Of a stretch of DNA of 64,000 bases, positions 54,573 to 64,000 are shown piece by piece. The position numbers and the translations under genes are program-made. Numbering within the stretch: position 1 is the first letter of the stretch; every line of letters starts with the position of its first letter. Below the pieces are notes generated by a model. It had not been told where the DNA came from, did not search any database, and worked only from the letters and a program-made list of their open reading frames with translations. The stretch is from Capitella teleta (lineage: Eukaryota > Annelida > Polychaeta > Capitellidae), in assembly GCA_000328365.1 (NCBI GenBank), contig KB297895.1:125481-189480 (forward strand), written 5' to 3'.

Positions 54573-57006
54573 ATGCAGCCGCGCCTGACCACCCGCCGCA
54601 TGGTCAGTGGAGTCCTGCTGACCGTACTGCTATTGCTACTGCTCTACTCTTGGCTGGTGCCTTGTGCCAACACTAGTCGCATGAAGATGGTGCCGCGAGA
54701 TCCAGTTCACTACGTGCATGACTCCGACAACCGTGCCTATCCTTATGACAGAGACATGCCACTGATCTTCATCGGTGGGGTACCTCGCAGTGGGACGACC
54801 TTAATGCGTGCTATGCTGGACGCGCATCCGGAAGTTCGTTGTGGGGAAGAGACTCGGGTGATTCCACGCCTGCTTGGGATGAGGACTCAATGGGCGAAAT
54901 CCGACAAGGAATCGAAGCGACTGCAGGAAGCTGGCCTTTCTGATTCCGTCATTGACTCAGCGCTGGCTGCGTTTATCTTGGAGGTGATTGCGAAACACGG
55001 CGAGCCAGCGCCACGGCTTTGCAACAAAGACCCCTTCACGCTCAAATCGACCGTGTATCTGTCACAGATGTTTCCCAACTCTAAATTCTTGTTGCTAATC
55101 CGCGATGGCCGTGCCGTTGTTCACTCTATCATCTCGCGGAAGGTGACCATATCGGGCTTTGACCTGAAGAGTTACCGACAGTGCCTACAGAAGTGGAACT
55201 CGGGCCTTGAGGCCATGTATGTACAGTGTTTACGTGTGGGGGCTGGGCGATGCATGCCCGTCTACTACGAGCAACTCGTGCTTCACCCTCAGGAGACGAT
55301 GACCTCAATTCTGCGCTTCCTTGACGTCCCATGGGATGACTCCGTCTTACATCACAGTGAGTTCATCAACAAACCAGGTGGAATCTCGCTGTCCAGGTGA
55401 GCTATCGATCTTTTATTATAACAGCAATAGCGCGGATTTACATGCATATCGGGCTTTAATATATTAATTAATGTTGATGAGTACGTCAACCGGTTGTAAA
55501 ATTGTGAACAGCACATGGGTCCATATGGGTCCGTATGGATCCATTTACGATTAATACCGGTTTGCGACCCCAGACAATGTATCAGGTCAGCTCTCAAGGG
55601 TCATTACATTAATTATCGACACAATAACGGGTCAACAGGATGCGATAATGGGCGTTACAGTGCGATGCTCATATTTCTGCACTGGCTGTTTAATAATGGA
55701 TAAACACATTGTATTGGAAATGACAAGTTACATAATATCTACAAATGTCAGCTGCGTGCGTGCCCTTTCCGTCAGGATGCACACACAATGCGAATGCTTC
55801 CGTCCGTCATGGGCTACCGGTAGTCTTATTAGAGCGGCACGCGTGCTGGCTTATTCACGAGCGTCTGACGCCGCGTAACGGAGCCCTGTGAGGACCCTGG
55901 TCATGCATAATTCAGCCACTTTCAGGCAGAGCCAACCAACGACCGACCATCCACGTTGACCATACGAGAGCTGAGCAAATGTTCGTCATGCTGAATTCTA
56001 AACACTTCTGGAAGCATCATTGTGTGAATTTATGACGAGCAGACCCGTAGGCGTTTATGTTTATTCGTGCCGCATCGACAGCCAAAATTGCATCCTCTAT
56101 ATAATTATATACGGGTGGAAAAAAAGAAGAAGAGCGAATTGAATATTATTTCCATTGTATATAAATTGTATATAGCATATAATTATACAATCAATTTGAA
56201 TGTAACTAAATGCAAATGAGTAAACAAAACGATTCCAGCCGTGGTACTATACAGTGTATAATTACGATGCCATTGGGATGCTCTGAAGAAGGGCTTGCAT
56301 CGGAATTATCGCCGCATGTTGGGCATTCAGGGCTGTTTCAGGACCCATCAAACTAGACGCCCAATGTCGATTTACGGTGGCCGCCTCAGCCAATATCCCC
56401 GCTCTCCCCCGTCACCTCAACCCCCTTCCCCGTCATGAATCGTGACATGGAATGGGGCCTACAGTTTGGGCGTCCGTATTTTGCGCTGATGGCCTGCCTG
56501 TTGCGCTTCGCCAATTCACGCCTTGCTTCGCTCTATTGTCCGCTCTTAGCGCCAATGCATCGACGCTTTTGATGCAAGGGGTTTTCTGTTTTTATAGATG
56601 CGCTGACACCAATGTAATAAATGGAATTGTATGATGTTGTCGTTGCAGGACTGAGAGGTCAACGGACCAGGTGATCAAACCCATCAACCTGGAGGCCCTC
56701 ACCAAGTGGACTCACAATTTTCCCGCCGATGTGCGTCGTGATATTCAAAGTATAGCGCCAATGTTGGAGCGCTTGGGTTACGATCCTTTTGCCTACCCTC
56801 CAAATTATGGCGATGCTGACCAAATGGTCGCGCAGAATACATTGCATATACGCAACAATGATGACTATTGGCGCCGGAAAAGCCTCCAACTCCACCAAGA
56901 AGCTAAGTCCTCCAAGAACTATGTCTTCTTCCACAAAGACGCCAAACCGGACGAGGCACGGTCAACAAACGCTACTCGCTTCCACGAATTCGGTGGCGCC
57001 AGATGA
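54573..57006 (+). CDS. TPST: Protein-tyrosine sulfotransferase (TPST)
   Basis: Golgi type II membrane enzyme that transfers sulfate from PAPS to tyrosines of secreted and membrane proteins. Exons 54573-55396 and 56649-57006, GT-AG, joined as [11 protein letters not shown], give 393 residues (human TPST1/2: 370/377). The chosen ATG precedes a basic stretch and a signal anchor ([19 protein letters not shown]). An in-frame ATG at 54498 would add 25 residues. Motifs: [20 protein letters not shown] (PAPS 5'-phosphosulfate loop), GEETR with the family's catalytic Glu, [37 protein letters not shown] (3'-phosphate site), [17 protein letters not shown] and [17 protein letters not shown]. All key segments are present. 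The 1.25-kb intron is long for this window. TPST1 and TPST2 cannot be distinguished; this is probably the pre-duplication type. Confidence 0.96.
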
Positions 57007-57614
57007 TGACGTCCTTCCATTCGGACTGTAATCCACACTGCCTTGATGATGCGCGCGCATCTCTGGTGATGACGTTGAGTGCCTCTCTGCGCCCGCGATG
57101 ACTTTCTCCCACCACCATGTCTATCAGTTTCATCGAAAGAGAATATTTTTGATGCGGATGTTAAGTTTGCAGTTTTTGTTTGGTGGGTTTTATTGAATGG
57201 CTCCAGTTGTGATTCTTCACTGCAAAGAAATGCTCATTCTTACTCGATCTCCCCAATATACAGCATAATATCGTTATACAATTCCCAATACAATGTACGT
57301 ATGTATTCTAAATCTCGGGTCGAAATCGACCTCGGGACTTCTTTAACCCAACGGCAGTTGTTGTCATGTACGAGTGTCTGGTGTCTGGTTGTGCAACCCG
57401 TTGCATGTATGACTGTGTGATCTGTCACCTTGCATAGCACCTCAATCGTTTGTGTTTAATTCTCAGGTGCAGTACGCCTCTCACAGATGTTATTATTGTG
57501 TGTGCCTGAAGTCTCGTCAACCACGAATATCCAATGCATTGGTAGATTCATACATAACGCCTTTTGTGTTCCGTACCATCACGGCCCTTGATGCATTGTT
57601 TCATCATGACCTTG

Positions 57615-57620
57615 AATAAA
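57615..57620 (+). promoter_or_regulatory. Candidate poly(A) signal of TPST
   Basis: AATAAA about 610 bases after the TPST stop codon, the first canonical signal downstream. Confidence 0.4.
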
Positions 57621-59514
57621 ATGCTGCGCATAAAAGTTGTTCGATTACACGTCCAACTTAGCACTACGATTGGTGTCTTTTAACCCATCCTAACCGGAGA
57701 ATATCATTTCCTCCTGAGGCTTACACACGGGAATATCAAGCTTAATTTGTCACCAGGAGTGGGGATAGTGACGTTGCATATAAAGCTATAGAGGTCATTA
57801 ATGGTTGCCAGTTGATCAAGTGTGTGCTATAAACGTCTATTCACATCCTATTTGATATGTATATATATACAGACGAATCTAAATTGAACATGCACTCTCA
57901 ATACCGGGTCGATTATAGTATAAAATAAATTAACTCTCAAACAACGAGTTCAACGTGTATATATAATCATAATGTATACGCACTTCAGTATACGGATGTA
58001 ATTAATGGTCTGATATAATCAATATATTGTGCAGACACGCCATTGTATTAAGCACCTGCCAATGATGCCTCTTATCAACGCCCGATAAATATTCCAACAA
58101 CATGGTCAACATAATGTTTGCAAGCACTTTTCTGAGGATTGCTCGATTGTCGACTTGCTATTCTGGCGCCCAAGATCAAACAGCACGAAATTAACGACGC
58201 GATCCTCATCGAAAGCTTGGTGGAGTGTTTAGTCTTCAGCTGTAAATCATATAAATTCCAATATATAATAAATGAATGGACATACTTATGAGAAAGAATA
58301 AGATTGACACTCCGTGGAACGAAGAAGACAGGGTCTGGATCGATACATGATGCAGCAATCAAACAAACACGAGCTACTCAGACATTTGCCAATAACCCCC
58401 AATCGTGATGTCCTGGTGTTGTTTTAGGAGAAATTCATGTCATGGTTGTCATTGCAATATCCCAACAAGGGTAATAAATCAACTCAAGGTTGCGTAATCA
58501 TGGCTTATCAAATTTGGATTATGTAACAGGCTCCAAAAGGTTTAATAATTCATAGAATTAGATCATGTGTACACCCGATCGTATAAGTCTATTTTATTGC
58601 ATAATTGTACATACAGTACAGTATATGTTGCAATTCAAAGGCAGTGAGGATGCGGTCAATAGGCCTACAATATGACGCAATATGACGCACTCCGTACAAC
58701 CGAACCGTACACTAAGAACGCCTTGATGTACACAGTAACTCGACAGTACCTGTCAGTTCCAGAAGGTTATCACAAAAAAAAGTACCTCATAATTGTATGA
58801 TCTCTGCAATCCTGAAACATTATCTATGCCTTAATGGGTAATCATTAATCACACCTGCAAAGGAAATTGGTCGGAATTGACAAGAACGACCTTCCTGAGG
58901 ATGTTCGACATGAAAGCATTGAGAAATTCAAAAAATACTCCAGATAATCCAGATAGCGTGTGGGTACTAGCTGGTCGGGATATAGATCATTAGTTGGACA
59001 TGGGGTGTCATCCTGAACCATGAGAATACGTATACAGATGAAGTATTACGCAAGATAATTCAGAACCGGCTCCACTTCTGACGGCCTATACGTTATGAAC
59101 GCTCAGCTCAGCGCGATCGACGTACTGATTCAGCTTCCCCGTGCGACGATATTTCATTTTCAACCGGCAGATTGAAGATCGAAGTCAGAAGTTTCGATTC
59201 CGACTCATCCTTTCAGGGTAATGGGGCATTGTGTAAGGGCGTGCATGGGCGGTAAAATGGACTTCAAAACTCTAACCAGAATCCCTATCTGGTCCCAACT
59301 AGATCAGGGATGGAAATCTTCAGAGGTTCTCGTCACGGACCAGGGTTATTAATGAATGGAATCTTCATCTTCAATATCACTGGCAATACCATGAATGTTA
59401 GGCTGCCAACTATTACTTCCGATCATCCATCGTATGATTGATTATATGCGTGGTCCTTGAATAGGCAACCCAGCTGCTTTGGCTGATACTAGAGAGATTC
59501 GAGATTCATTCGAG
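57621..59514. other. Intergenic, no gene recognised
   Basis: No supported coding sequence or repeat family. Confidence 0.5.
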
Positions 59515-59940
59515 ATGTGATGGTGTGACCACCTGACTGCAATTTTATGTCGCCTGGGAAGGTTCAGAGTTCGATGCCCGGTCGGCCCACATGGCGTTGT
59601 TGATTGTGAGTATATATAATACATGTAATTCGTTATAAAGATCCTCGGGGGTCGAGGTCCCGGGTTCGAGACCCGATCAGTCCGCGGGCGTTATGATTGT
59701 GAATTATAATTGTAATCCGTTATAATTGTAATTCTTCGGTGACTCTGCAGTGATGCCCAACTGCGTAACAAGGCCGGGCGCTGTGTACTACTGTCTATGG
59801 TGGTATGCAGGATAAAGAATCATTGGGATTTATCGATAAGAGTAGGGGGAAACCCCGGTCCCGGGCCTTCTGTTCTGGCGCCCGTATCATCCGATCGGAT
59901 TGGGTGGAGCCGTAAAACCCCATCACTCACTCACTCACTC
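59515..59940 (+). mobile_element. SINE pair: head fragment plus 5'-truncated SINE
   Basis: 59515-59640 resembles the head of the 47187-type SINE (B-box-like AGAGTTCGATGCCCGGTCGG). From about 59641 the text switches to the 36946-type SINE beginning inside its B-box region (GGGTTCGAGACC). It runs through the shared core to TGGAGCCGTAAAACCCCATC and four CACT units. Either two insertions or a chimeric copy. Confidence 0.75.
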
Positions 59941-60009
59941 CATATACATGTACATGTATTGGATTCTGATGATCAGAGTGATGCGTCCCGAAGCATACAT
60001 CGACCTGTT

Positions 60010-60235
60010 TACGGTCACGGGTGGATACTCGGTATATTATTGAGTAGGGGGAGGGAGGGCAGTGTTAGGTCATTATTTCGTCTCTGCACGTACACTCATC
60101 ATCGTGGCTACGAAGAGAAAACTCAAATCGACTCATTTTCTTCCATGCTTGATCATTGTTACTATATCTCGAAGGCTCTATAACTCGAAGTGATTTCGAC
60201 GGTCCCTTGAAATTCGACATATCGAGATTATACTG
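60010..60235. mobile_element. 3' part of the TA-type MITE (relative of 20341-21091)
   Basis: Matches about 20880-21091 through GTGGCTACGAAGAGAAAAC, TTCCATGCTTGATC and the terminus CATATCGAGATTATACTG. The 5' part is missing. Confidence 0.75.
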
Positions 60236-60672
60236 CAGCACCTTGCTTCACTCCGTTCTTGCAGATAAAGCTTGCGGATTCACGAGCGCTTCATATCACA
60301 ATCAGTCTGTACGTGTGGTGTACATCACTAGAATCAGTTTCGTAGCCATCGAACCGAGGTCTTTTTTAGTAGGAGATTGAACAATTGGGCGTAATGGGCT
60401 CGATCAAATGCCTTTGATGCATCAGCAACGTGATGTGTACATTGGAGTTACGCTTTACAAAGTGTTCCGTAAATGAATGGTAAACTGAGCTGGACCCAAT
60501 TGATCCAATTACCTAGCAATTAAATGTTGACTTCAGGGTATAGGACGTTTGACGGGTGAATTATGGAACCATAAAAATAGTATTTGTCTATGATAAATGC
60601 ATTTATTCGCACATCAAGCAATATACTCGAAAGAGAAAGACATGAAAAATAAAATACACGTAATATAATAAT

Positions 60673-60697
60673 TTATATATATATATATATATATATT
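60673..60697. repeat. (TA)n microsatellite
   Basis: About 12 TA units. Confidence 0.9.
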
Positions 60698-60947
60698 AAC
60701 GCGCAAATTATAGATCTTAAAACATTTCTATATCAGTTACATAGGAAGAGAAGTTAAGCCAAATCACGACACAAACGAGAGTTTTCAGTGATAACTCTTC
60801 CCACCCCACACCCCCCAAGAATTAATAAGTTAAAGTAAACACACAATAATTAATCGTCGACGATGAAGTTCGGAGCTTAAGAGATACGCCAGTATGTAGC
60901 TCAGAAAATTTACATTAAATTGATTTGTATCGTTGTAATTGCTTGCG

Positions 60948-60998
60948 TTTTTATTTTTATTGCGTTTTTATTTTTTAATGCGTTTTTATTTTTAATTT
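60948..60998 (-). promoter_or_regulatory. Tandem AATAAAAA-containing repeats, probable poly(A) region of the receptor gene
   Basis: Three direct copies of a 14-17-bp unit (GCGTTTTTATTTTT on the plus strand) place several AATAAA signals on the minus strand, about 200-250 bases past the receptor's stop codon. Confidence 0.45.
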
Positions 60999-61198
60999 TA
61001 TACTGTTTTATCTCTCTTCGCCATCTCGCTCCGGAGGAATTATACTTCAGCTTGAATCACGCTGTTTACTAAATGCTATAAAAAGACGATGCTTCATAAT
61101 TAAAATTTTGATGTACATAGTATATACTATTAGTTGAATTGCGTGGATATTCCTAATGAATTAATCAAAATGATTTTCGATTTGAATTTACAGTGCGC

Positions 61199-63513
61199 TT
61201 AAATCGGACACCGCCACACAAACTGCTTGACTGTTGGCCAGCAGTGAGAAATCACGCGTCGGAATATGGTAATTGAATCGAGGAAGATGACGATTCCGAT
61301 CAAGATGAACAGAAAGGCGATGGCAGCAGAAGATATGCAGATGTTGCTGGTGTATGTGTCGCTCACTGTAAACACCTCAGTGGGCAGTAACTCCTCCCGT
61401 CGGCTCAGAATGGATCGTCTGTTGGAATCCGATTCTGAATCTGAAAATTAATTACATCATTGTTCATACGGCTAAGTCAACCTTTTATTTTCACATTACA
61501 TTTTTTTTTCTGTACATTAAAGGGATGGGGAACTAAATTTTAAGTGATGTTCTATTGACTCATAGCACCAATTGATAGCATTCCGTGCCAAAAACACCAT
61601 GCCTGGATGCAAGCGTAAGGAAATAATGCATTCCGAATATCGGGGTTAGCATTGCGCCTATGGGAGAATGGCTTCCATTGCGAAGTATAGGAGGCAAACG
61701 TCAGCTGATGGCTTGGTTTGGCTGATGGCTGATTGGTTCCGTTCCCCTCGTGAAGCTATCGATTTCAGCCAATCAGAGCAGAGCATCTTCGCCATAAAAG
61801 GACATCTTTGTTGTTTACGAAACGAAAGCGCATGCGTGGTGCACTCTGGCTGACCTTTTTACTGTTTCAGGATGAGAAACATGGTAGGTGTCCTAGAAAA
61901 TCGCTTGTTAAAATAAGGAAAATAGCGAAAAATATTTTTTTTCGCGCCTGACTNNNNNNNNNNNNNNNNNNNNNNNNNNNNNNNNNNNNNNNNNNNNNNN
62001 NNNTGATATGACGAGGTCCATTGTAACAGATGGGGAACTCGGTGTTTCATCACAGCTGCTGACGTCACGCCTAGTTAGCAATATATCGCCCGCGAAATCG
62101 TTAGCGATGATATTCCTTGTGTGGGCCAGGCATACGAATCATTTTTGGTGCATCAAATAACGACTCAAAGTCAATTTTTAACCAGTTCTCCCTCCCTTTA
62201 ATGTAATCTGTTTAAAGATCTTAGATGACCCCTGACCTTTTGGACAAGCAGCATCAACACAGAAGTCATTCTGAATGCCATTTCCAGGACATTTAAGCCC
62301 ATTTCCCGACTGGCCAAAACATGTCCTCACTCTGAATTTGGTTCCTGCATCACAGGACGCAGAGCACGATGACCAGGACGTCCAGTCGCTCCAGATTCCA
62401 TCCACATCTGGCTCACATTCCTCATATTCAGTTGCATATTCTGGCAAACCACATTTCTAATTCTGATCATTGGCATGGAATTACATACTCACGTAGAACA
62501 ATTTGCTGTTTGGTCAAATTTGCATGCAAGTTCTGTTTACATTGAGAGTCAATAGCATCTACTTTTGAAAGAGCGCACAACTTGAATCTCAATCGTTCAA
62601 ATCGGCGATTAAAGTAGCAAGTCGTCCAAGCCGTCCAAACCTCCCACATCAGCATTTGGCCTTGAGAAGCAACGGTGGAGGTCAGAGGCCGAGAAGAACT
62701 CTTAACATCGGAATATGTGGTTCGGACAGCCGAATAAATAGTTTCTGTAATCGCAGCATTTGTTGCAGTACTTCCGATAAGTGCAGTATCTGCATGTGTA
62801 GTTTCTGCTAAAGTACTTGATGCAGGCGTAGTTTCTATTAAAGTACTTTTTGCATGTGAAGTTTCTGGTGGAGTACTTTGTACAAGTGTAGTTTCTGCTT
62901 GAGTACTTGATGCAAATGTAGTTTCTGCTTGTGTACTTGGTGCAAGTGTAGTTTCTGCTTGGGTACTTTGTGCAAGTGTAGTTTCTGCTTGAGTACTTGA
63001 TGCAAATGTAGTTTCTGCTTGGGTACTTTGTGCAAGTGTAGTTTCTGCTTGAGTACTTTCTGCAAGTGTAGTTTCTGCTTCAGTACTTTGTACTGACGTA
63101 GTTTCTACTAAAATACTTTCTGCACGTGTAGTTTCTACTAAAGTACTTTTGACAAGTGAAGTCTCGGCAAATGTTGTAAATTGTACAGTTGTGCTCTCGC
63201 GAGTTGTAGTCTCTGCAAATTGAATTTGTTGAAATGATATTCAAACATTACATTGGTGAACAATCCTCACCAATACAGACTTTGGTGTAGTGCATTGTAG
63301 AGTCCTTCACGGTTAAACCAGCTTCTGATTTAGTTACATCGTTCTGATAGCAGTAATGAGATATTGTATTGTAATCAATAGAATTGCAAAGAGGATTGGT
63401 CAAGCACAACGTCATGCAGGCCTCTGTAGTTCCTGTATAATCCTCTTCGATGTTATTACCGTAAATACAATATCCAGTGACAAGGTCTTCCATTGAACAC
63501 AACAGACAATCAC
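61199..63513 (-). CDS. PAN/TSP1 single-pass membrane receptor, 5' end outside window
   Basis: Minus-strand exons: 63513-63271, 63212-about 62493, 62456-62237, 61440-61199 (stop TAA 61201-61199). Order: PAN/apple-type Cys module (YGNNIEEDYTGTTEACMTLC), 13 Ser/Thr-rich repeats (ETTLAQSTQA type, likely O-glycosylated), an atypical TSP1-like piece (WEVWTAWTTC), a typical TSP1 repeat (WSDWTSWSSCSASC, with W-x-x-W C-mannosylation motif and CVDAACP), a stalk, one membrane helix (ISSAAIAFLFILIGIVIFLD) and a short cytoplasmic tail ending VWRCPI. The 62237-to-61440 join is in phase (CPK-DSESDSN). The link between exons 2 and 3 is odd: only about 28-36 bases separate them, and the frame is kept only with an atypical GTAATT donor. 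A sequencing indel or mini-intron is possible. No one-to-one vertebrate orthologue is evident; it may act in adhesion or guidance. Confidence 0.75.
61521..62197 (+). mobile_element. TTAA-flanked repeat (piggyBac/Kolobok-like MITE) in a receptor intron, with gap
   Basis: TTAA at 61517-61520 and 62198-62201. Ends AGGGATGGGGAACT and, reverse complement, AGGGAGGGAGAACT. The left 320 bp is nearly identical to 26340-26659 in opposite orientation. It lies wholly inside the last intron of the receptor gene and is interrupted by an N run. No transposase frame. Confidence 0.7.
61954..62003. other. Assembly gap, 50 N
   Basis: Fixed-length N run inside the TTAA-flanked repeat. True length unknown. Confidence 0.99.
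62776..63165 (-). repeat. Coding minisatellite, 13 units of 30 bp
   Basis: Thirteen in-frame 30-bp units encode a 10-residue mucin-like repeat (consensus ETTLAxSTQA). Central units are almost identical, while outer ones are diverged. All units keep the frame. Confidence 0.9.
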
Positions 63514-63586
63514 CTGCAGGAAGAAATCCAAATAATTATATAGTATATACTTAGCGATTACAAATGATTAATGTTTGCATTCTGAT

Positions 63587-63612
63587 CAGAGATACTCTAT
63601 AGAGTATCTCTG
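63587..63612. repeat. 26-bp perfect palindrome
   Basis: The half-site CAGAGATACTCTA is followed directly by its reverse complement, with no spacer. It lies about 75 bp upstream of the PAN exon's acceptor, inside the receptor intron. Confidence 0.9.
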
Positions 63613-64000
63613 TTCTGATCGTGGGCTGCGTCCACTTGTGTACTGAATCCTATCTATAAATTATCACTATAAATCATTAGCTTAATATATCTCGAGTTTA
63701 CGAGGAGTGATTGGAAAGATCGCGGCCTGACAGTACTGGAAATATGAAATTTGACAGAAAGGGGGAAACACACAAGTTACAACTTTCAAATTATTATGTT
63801 ACTGGTAATCCACATAATTAAATCCTTGGTCCATTTTAATAAAAAACAACGACAAAGACAGTGGCATGTTCGGAACTCCCAATTTAGGGCCAAGACCTAT
63901 ACGCCAGAACTGGCGTACAAGTTTTTGCCTCAGATTATTTAAAAAAAGTGGCGATTTCATACTCTCCAAAATATCAATTGAAGTATTGAAAATTTGGGGA
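63613..64000. other. Probable intron of the receptor gene
   Basis: The PAN exon opens with an acceptor and an incomplete codon, so the gene continues to the right. No further exon was recognised up to the window end. Confidence 0.45.

Overview
This is eukaryotic nuclear DNA, almost certainly from an animal. Its genes carry spliceosomal GT-AG introns and use the standard code. The recognisable proteins (SNRNP200, NHP2, PUF60, tyrosylprotein sulfotransferase and a PAN/TSP1 single-pass receptor) are of metazoan type. Most introns in the housekeeping genes are only about 49-65 bp. That, together with many small DNA transposons and tRNA-type SINEs, suggests a compact-intron early-branching animal such as a sponge. 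This placement is inference and weak.

Layout. 1-2.6 kb: repeats, including a hAT-type end, a pair of 183-bp direct repeats around a foldback element, and a Tigger/pogo-like element. All lie in or before the first visible intron of SNRNP200. 2.8-10.3 kb: SNRNP200 (Brr2 helicase), plus strand, 22 exons, lacking only its first short coding exon. 11.8-12.5 kb: NHP2, minus strand, three exons, convergent with SNRNP200. 12.5-27.8 kb: an accessory stretch with no convincing host gene. It holds a second Tigger-like element, a Tc1-like fossil, a TA-flanked MITE inside a GTA microsatellite, several hAT-type ends (one complete element with an 8-bp target duplication), the 5' end of a hAT element with a zinc-finger exon, and one half of a TTAA-flanked repeat interrupted by an assembly gap. 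27.8-31.6 kb: PUF60, plus strand. 32.4-34.4 kb: two minus-strand reading frames, a repeat-containing hypothetical protein and a multi-pass membrane protein whose frame is broken. 34.4-54.5 kb: about 20 kb that is gene-poor, with SINEs and one small possible secreted peptide. 54.6-57.0 kb: TPST, plus strand, two exons. 57-61 kb: SINE and MITE fragments. 61.2-63.5 kb: the 3' part of a minus-strand receptor gene (PAN domain, Ser/Thr-rich 10-residue repeats, TSP1-type modules, membrane anchor). Its last intron holds the second TTAA-flanked repeat with a second gap.

Functionally, SNRNP200 and PUF60 act in pre-mRNA splicing (U4/U6 unwinding; polypyrimidine-tract and 3' splice-site recognition). NHP2 is a core protein of H/ACA RNPs, which pseudouridylate rRNA and snRNA. 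The left half is therefore a small neighbourhood of RNA-processing genes. TPST and the receptor belong to the secretory and cell-surface world. I found no wholly new multi-gene system. The most unusual items are the five-fold RxSTP repeat protein, the paired TTAA elements that both break the assembly, the family-specific subterminal motif arrays of the hAT-type ends, and the long poly(U)-rich first intron of PUF60.
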